From the NCBI RefSeq assembly GCF_008124715.1, contig NZ_VNHO01000004.1, positions 54,894 to 118,893 on the forward strand: a DNA stretch of 64,000 bases, read 5' to 3'. The notes under the pieces are model-generated. The model had not been told where the DNA came from. It saw only the letters and a program-made list of their open reading frames with translations, and did not search any database. The stretch is from Thermosediminibacter litoriperuensis. Lineage in GTDB: Bacteria > Bacillota > Thermosediminibacteria > Thermosediminibacterales > Thermosediminibacteraceae. This document shows positions 59,395 to 64,000 of this stretch, piece by piece. Positions within the stretch are counted from its first letter, which is position 1. Each line of letters begins with the position of its first letter. The position numbers and the translations under genes are program-made.

Positions 59395-59643
59395 ATCCTG
59401 GAAATAATATGTTCAAATAATCACTTTTACCAATATTATAATATACAAAAGTATAAATTTCAACAAATTTTAAAATGATATGTTATCCCTCTGTGATATT
59501 GTCAGGGTGAAATCCATCTGAGAAAATGTAAGCATGAGCGGGGAGATGATTGTTTTGTCACAGGTTGCTGCCGGAGCGGGCTGTAAGGCGAGCACTACAC
59601 CAGTTCGCAAACCCGCTCACCTGATATTTTCATTGGCGCTTGA
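59395..59643. other. Intergenic stretch, possible insertion-sequence scar
   Basis: The left part is AT-rich and may hold the promoter of the FMN-domain gene. The right part (59480-59640) has a large inverted repeat: GAGCGGG / CCCGCTC enclosed by CAGG / CCTG. It has the look of a transposon end with no transposase. No convincing gene was found; a 58-codon plus-strand frame at 59534 lacks a ribosome site. Confidence 0.35.
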
Positions 59644-59661
59644 CATTTCCGAAAAGGGACA

Positions 59662-59690
59662 TAAAAATAGCGGGATATCATCATATCCCG
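59662..59690 (-). terminator. Terminator of the superoxide dismutase gene
   Basis: CGGGATATG / ATATCCCG arms with a short loop are followed on the minus strand by CTATTTTTAT. It overlaps one copy of a 33-base direct repeat. Confidence 0.75.
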
Positions 59691-59701
59691 TAGCTTTAGC
59701 A

Positions 59702-60331
59702 TTATCGTAATTCTAGGTTATACCAGCTCCTGATCCTCTCCCATCTCTTCTCCGCCACCGTCCAGTCGACGTTTCGCATGAACGCCCTGATGTAATCGGC
59801 TTTTCTCGTGCCGTAATCTATAAAGTAAGCGTGTTCGTACACGTCGAGCACCAGTACCGCCATGGTATTCTGAACGACGCCGTGGTCGTGGGCGTCCAGC
59901 AGGTAATTGTGAAGCCTGCAGTCGCGCGGGTCGTAGACCAGCACCGCCCAGCCCCTGGCGGAGATCCCTGTAGCCGTAAAATCCTCAAGCCAGCTCTGAT
60001 AGGAACCGAAATCCTTCTCCAACCGCCTCATCAGGTCTCCCCGGGGCATTCCGCCGGGGCCTCCCAGGTTCTCGAAGTAAAGCTCGTGCAGTATGACCCC
60101 GTCTATCGCGTAAGTTTCCCCCTTTTTCAGGCCTCGGAACTCACTGTAAGTGGCGTTCGCCTTCTGGCGGTCGGCCGCAGGAAGCAGGGAACGAATCTCG
60201 TTCACTTTGTTCACGTAACCTTTATAAAGGACTTCAAAGTGTTCCAGAATCTGGCACTCGGAAAAGCCCGGCATCATCAAAAGCCTCGGGTTCAAAGGTA
60301 TGGGGATGATTTTACCTTCGTAAGTCTTCAT
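59702..60331 (-). CDS. Fe/Mn-type superoxide dismutase family protein
   Basis: A 209-residue protein of the iron/manganese superoxide dismutase fold. Candidate metal ligands are the histidine of ILEHFEVLYKGYV, the histidine of GVILHELYFENLGG, and the aspartate and histidine of LDVYEHAYFIDYG. The usual DVWEHAYY has become DVYEHAYF and the N-terminal HHxxYV histidine pair is reduced, so it is a divergent member. It probably detoxifies superoxide in the cytoplasm, but a changed activity is possible. Confidence 0.82.
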   Translation of the reverse strand: MKTYEGKIIPIPLNPRLLMMPGFSECQILEHFEVLYKGYVNKVNEIRSLLPAADRQKANATYSEFRGLKKGETYAIDGVILHELYFENLGGPGGMPRGDLMRRLEKDFGSYQSWLEDFTATGISARGWAVLVYDPRDCRLHNYLLDAHDHGVVQNTMAVLVLDVYEHAYFIDYGTRKADYIRAFMRNVDWTVAEKRWERIRSWYNLELR

Positions 60332-60454
60332 ATCCCTCGCCTCCGGATGAATTGTTGGTCCTTATACATAATATTCGGCGAGGACTTTTCTTGAACCAGG
60401 ATTATAAACATCCGCTCTTTAGCTCCATCAACTTATGCCGATCTTTTTATATTC

Positions 60455-62867
60455 CTATTCTACAACTATATTATATATCCTACCGGGCACGTAAACTTCC
60501 TTAATGATAGAATTGCCTTTAATGTTTCTACTTATCATTTCATTTTCCATTGCCTTTCCCCTAACGGTTTCCTTTGAAGCATCGGCAGGCACAGTTACTT
60601 TTCCCCTTACCTTCCCGTTTACCTGTACCGGTATTTCGATTACGGTATCAATCATTTTACTTTCATCCCATTTCGGCCATTTCTGTTCGCAAATCATTCC
60701 GCCGAAGTTTAAAATATTCCAAAGTTCTTCGGTTATATGAGGTGCAACAGGGTTTAATAGTATAAGAAAAGTTTTAAATTCCGGCTTATTTACTCTTCCC
60801 AAGTCACAGAACTCATTGACAAGGGACATCAACGACGCTATAGCTGTGTTAAATTTCAGGTTTTCGTAATCTTCACTTACCTTTTTTATAGTTTTATGGA
60901 TACTGGTTTCGAGTTCTTTTGAATATTCATCTCCGTCAACTAAAAGGCTTTGAAGTTTCCATACGCGTTCTAAAAACCTTCTGCAGCCCTTAACTCCCTC
61001 TTGAGACCAGGGAACACTCTTTTCAAAATCCCCTATAAACATCTCGTATAATCTTAAAGTATCTGCACCAAATTCTTCAATCAGTTCATCCGGATTTACC
61101 ACATTTCCTCTTGACTTAGACATCTTTTCGTTGTTTTCCCCCAAAATCATTCCGTGGGAGGTTCTCTTCTTATACGGTTCGGGAGTGGGAACTACTCCTA
61201 TATCATACAAGAACTTATGCCAAAACCTTGAATAAAGCAGATGAAGCGTTGTATGCTCCATACCGCCGTTATACCAGTCTACCGGTAACCAGTAATTCAG
61301 TACTTCTTTGCCTGCCAGTTCGTTATCGTTATGGGGATCGGTGTATCTTAAATAGTACCACGATGATCCGGCCCATTGGGGCATTGTATCTGTTTCTCTT
61401 TCAGCTTTTCCTCCGCACTTTGGACAGGTAGTTTCTACCCATTCTCTAATATTGGCGAGGGGCGATTCCCCCGTATCGGTAGGTTCATAGCTTTCAACTT
61501 CGGGCAGTGTAACAGGCAACTGATCCTCCGGCACGGGAACCCATCCGCATTTTTCACAGTGAACCAGTGGTATCGGCTCTCCCCAGTACCTCTGGCGTGA
61601 AAATACCCAATCCCTGAGTTTGTAATTGACTTTTCTTCTTCCGATCCCCTTTTCTTCAAGCCACCTGCTTATTTTCTCCTTGGCATCTTTTACATTCAGT
61701 CCGTTTAAAAAATTAGAATTAACCATTATTCCTGATTCAATATCCGTATAGGCTTCCTTTTCAACATCTCCACCTTTAACAACTTCGATTACCGGCAGGT
61801 TAAACTTTTTTGCAAACTCCCAGTCCCTGGTATCGTGTGCCGGAACGGCCATTATCGCCCCCGTCCCGTATGTCATCAGTACATAATCCGATACCCAAAC
61901 GGGTATTTCCCTTCCATTTACAGGATTTATAGCCGCAATTCCTTTCAACTCTACTCCCGTTTTTTCCTTCGAAAGTTCCAGTTCTTTCAAAATCCGATTT
62001 TTTACTTGCAGCTTCTTTATAAGCATTCACTTCATCAATATTGATTATTCTATGACTCAGTTTTTCTATCAGCGGATGCTCGGGTGCGACAACCATGTAG
62101 GTGACTCCGAATAACGTATCGGGCCGGGTTGTAAATACCTTTAACACTTCATCTTCTCCTGATATTTTAAAATCCACTTCCATTCCTTCAGAGCGTCCAA
62201 TCCAGTTTATCTGCTGAATCTTTACCTTTTCTATATAATCAACGGTGTCAAGATCCTTTATTAATCTGTCCGCATATTCCGTAATTTTTAACATCCACTG
62301 ATTCTTTTTCTTTTTCACCACTTCTCCGCAGCACCGCTCGCACTTCCCGTTTAGGACCTCTTCATTTGCGAGACCTACTTTACAGTCAACGCACCAGTTT
62401 ATGGGAAATTCTTTCTTATACGCAAGGCCCTTTTCAAATAATTTTAAAAATATCCATTGGGTCCATTTGTAATATGATGGGTCTGTGGTATTTATCTCCC
62501 TCGACCAGTCGAAGGAAAGGCCTAATGATTTTATTTGAGCCTTGAATCTTTCCACATTTCTTTCAGTAACAACTTTAGGATGGATTTTGTTTTTTATTGC
62601 ATAGTTTTCGGTTGGAAGTCCAAAAGCATCCCAACCTATGGCATAAAGAACATTATATCCTTCCATTCTTCTTTTTCTTGCAACTATGTCTAAGGCCGTA
62701 TAAGGTCTTACGTGCCCGACATGCAAACCTTCTCCCGAAGGATATGGAAATTCTATGAGCGGATAATATTTAGGTTTTGAAGTATCATCGCTTGCCCTAA
62801 AAACACCTTTTTCCTCCCATATCTTCTGCCATTTTTTCTCTATCTCTTTTGGATTATAACCCTTCAC
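60455..62867 (-). pseudogene. leuS: Leucyl-tRNA synthetase with a single-base frameshift
   Basis: Class I aminoacyl-tRNA synthetase that charges tRNA-Leu. The first frame (from ATG 62867) has the HIGH-type motif [15 protein letters not shown], the zinc-type cysteines ([18 protein letters not shown]) and the start of the editing domain up to SKKSDFERT. There the frame breaks: one extra base at about 61978-61979 (GG for G on the coding strand) shifts it. The other frame continues with [19 protein letters not shown], the KMSKS motif ([11 protein letters not shown]) and the anticodon-binding domain to 60455. Restored, the protein has about 803 residues. A leucine T-box precedes it. Sequencing error or a decaying second copy are both possible. 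Confidence 0.88.
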
Positions 62868-62890
62868 TTTCTACTCACCCTCCATATTTC

Positions 62891-63105
62891 GTAAAAATTA
62901 AAAGGGCCTTCCATCCCATTAGAGACGGAACGCCCGCGGTACCACTCTAGTTGACAGTAAAATTTACTGTCCCCTCGATAAGATAACGGATTAACCGGTT
63001 AAGGCTACTGGTATTTCACCTTAACAGCTCCGGGACGAGTTCGGTTATAGATTGTCACTGCCTTCTACCAAAACGGCAGCTCTCTGGAAACAATTATAAC
63101 CTACT
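62891..63105 (-). ncRNA. T-box leader of leuS
   Basis: On the minus strand the leader has the T-box sequence AGAGTGGTACCGCGGG (62933-62948), which pairs with the tRNA acceptor end, and a terminator hairpin just after it (GGGCGTTCC / GGAAGGCCC, 62903-62934) followed by a T-rich tract. Stem I lies further upstream around 63020-63105, with a candidate specifier CTC in CGAACTCG, consistent with leucine. Uncharged tRNA-Leu would prevent termination and raise leuS expression. Confidence 0.93.
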
Positions 63106-63279
63106 ACTTCCCTTCATAGCATAATAAATTATTAAAAAATATTCCCAATAGTTTTAGTAAATATTATATATAGTGATACCAAATATTGCAATAGTTTACC
63201 GCTAAAAATTTTTTTTAGAACTGTAGGCGGAAATCAAGGCTTTATCACAAACAAGAAAAACAAAGCCTCAAAATTTGCA

Positions 63280-63309
63280 AAAATTAAAACCCCGCCAAGT
63301 AATCGGGGT
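63280..63309 (-). terminator. Terminator after the doc-type gene
   Basis: ACCCCG / CGGGGT arms (63289-63309) followed on the minus strand by TTTTAATTTTT. Confidence 0.75.
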
Positions 63310-63318
63310 CTTTCGAAG

Positions 63319-63679
63319 TTAGTTCCTTTCCAGAGGTCTTATTATCCATTCTTTTATATCTTCCTCATTTATTGATCCATCAACTATTGCAAATCCTAAT
63401 TCTACTAATTCTTTTTGCGTATAGCTTAAATTGACTCCATTTAGTCTTAAAAGTATAAGCATTACGGCTATACCTATCCTCTTATTACCATCGACGAATC
63501 CGTGGTTCCTAATAAGGGCAAAAGATCTTTATACAGTTCTTTCCTTCAAACGTAACAAAAGCCTTATTTATCGCACTTTCTATTGATCTTATATCCCTTA
63601 TACCACTAAGGCCGCCTATTTTTTCTATTATTTTTTTATGAAATAATATAACATCCTCCAAAGTAACCCATCTAATCAG
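63319..63679 (-). pseudogene. Doc-type (death-on-curing, Fic-fold) toxin, frameshifted
   Basis: Coding fragments of a Doc toxin, a kinase-like inactivator of elongation factor Tu in known cases. The first frame reads IRWVTLEDVILFHKKIIEKI through NKAFVTFEGK, then breaks. A later frame reads LIRNHGFVDGNKRIGIAVML, containing the Fic/Doc HxFxxGNKR motif, and ends WIIRPLERN. Two missing bases in short runs (around 63525-63545) explain the shifts. The start is unclear: CTG at 63679, overlapping the upstream stop as CTGA with AAGGAG before it, fits the family N-terminus best. Confidence 0.72.
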
Positions 63680-63842
63680 TAAAGCTCCTTAAATGCCTGC
63701 CTATTTTCTTCAATAATAGAATCCATCAGCGTTTCTAATTCTTTCTTATCCTTCGTCTTTAAAAACTCAATAAAGTCTATTACTTCTTTCTTTCTTCTGT
63801 AAGTTCATTAAACTCTATTAAGAACTTTTCCGCTAAATTCAT
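63676..63842 (-). pseudogene. Antitoxin partner of the doc-type gene, frameshifted
   Basis: A small frame begins at ATG 63842 behind AAGGTGAT (MNLAEKFLIEFNELTEERKK) and stops early. One missing base in the A/G-rich run near 63782 would join it to the frame EVIDFIEFLKTKDKKELETL, which ends at TGA 63676. The restored ~56-residue protein has the size of an antitoxin, directly upstream of and overlapping the toxin. The family is not recognised with certainty. Confidence 0.55.
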
Positions 63843-64000
63843 AAAATCACCTTGCCTTCATGAAAATCCATCCGTTCTGTATAAATAATTATACTCTAAT
63901 TTTCTATAAAGTTAAGTCCATATAATTGTGTAAAAAGGGAGTTTTAAAAAAGGGTTGAGCCACCCTCACCCCTCTGGTTAGAATTAAATTGTCAACCCAA
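63843..64000. other. Right-end intergenic sequence
   Basis: AT-rich sequence that probably holds the promoter of the toxin-antitoxin pair; TTGACA on the minus strand lies at the very end (63989-63994). The GC-rich stretch around 63955-63980 followed by AAAAAGGGAG repeats resembles the outer end of an insertion sequence, but no transposase is visible. Confidence 0.3.

Noticed and set aside
59534..59710. 58-codon plus-strand gene
   Set aside because: No ribosome site, it runs through a large inverted repeat and a terminator, and the product is not recognisable.

Overview
The window looks like a chromosomal segment of an anaerobic, probably thermophilic and spore-forming Firmicute of the Thermoanaerobacterales type. 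The evidence is strong GGAGG ribosome sites, frequent GTG/TTG starts, lipobox lipoproteins, a T-box, TPP and c-di-GMP-I riboswitches, a spore photoproduct lyase, and a general Firmicute gene repertoire. This is a judgement from reading alone; no database was searched. No rRNA, tRNA or CRISPR array was seen.

Layout. 0.6-5.3 kb: a complete branched-chain amino acid ABC operon (minus strand). 5.4-7.9 kb: feoA with an FeoB split into a GTPase gene and a membrane gene. 8.1-8.9 kb: a TPP-riboswitch-controlled thiT. 9.1-11.3 kb: a heavy-metal P-type ATPase whose first CxxC cysteine codon is an in-frame UGA followed by a hairpin, a candidate selenoprotein. 11.4-16.1 kb: a UbiA prenyltransferase, a double FMN-binding lipoprotein, a polyprenyl diphosphate synthase and a membrane-anchored NDH-2, the components known from flavin-based extracellular electron transfer. 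16.2-22.6 kb: a LacI-controlled sugar ABC cluster with a glucosidase; one permease is broken by an amber codon.

22.7-39 kb: a visibly AT-richer block of sugar or polyol genes: kinase, paired small membrane proteins, aldehyde dehydrogenase, cupin, 2-hydroxyacid dehydrogenase, DapA-family lyase, two split transketolases, class II aldolase, PHP protein, RpiB-type isomerase and transaldolase. It ends with a sigma-54 activator gene. Three operons carry -24/-12 promoters, each with exact TGCA-N4-TGCA palindromes upstream, which reads as a self-contained sigma-54 regulon.

39-51 kb: a DUF255 protein, RtcB, and a four-gene Wadjet (JetABCD) anti-plasmid system whose jetD appears to start at CTG. 51-57 kb: splB, a TM1266-like regulator, a nitrilase-family hydrolase and a Ni/Co uptake region (CbiMNQO, CooT, DUF3842) with an unassigned leader RNA before cbiM. 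57-60 kb: a c-di-GMP-I riboswitch ahead of a split sigma-factor pair, a peptidoglycan-binding FMN-domain protein, decayed sequences and a superoxide dismutase. 60.4-64 kb: a T-box leucyl-tRNA synthetase with a one-base frameshift and a frameshifted Doc-type toxin-antitoxin pair.

How the parts may work together: NDH-2, a demethylmenaquinone supply (UbiA plus polyprenyl synthase) and flavinylated surface proteins could pass electrons outward; Feo, P-type ATPase and Cbi systems handle metals; the 22-39 kb block feeds an unidentified sugar or polyol into central metabolism. Several frameshifts lie in short runs of one base, so sequencing error cannot be excluded for them.
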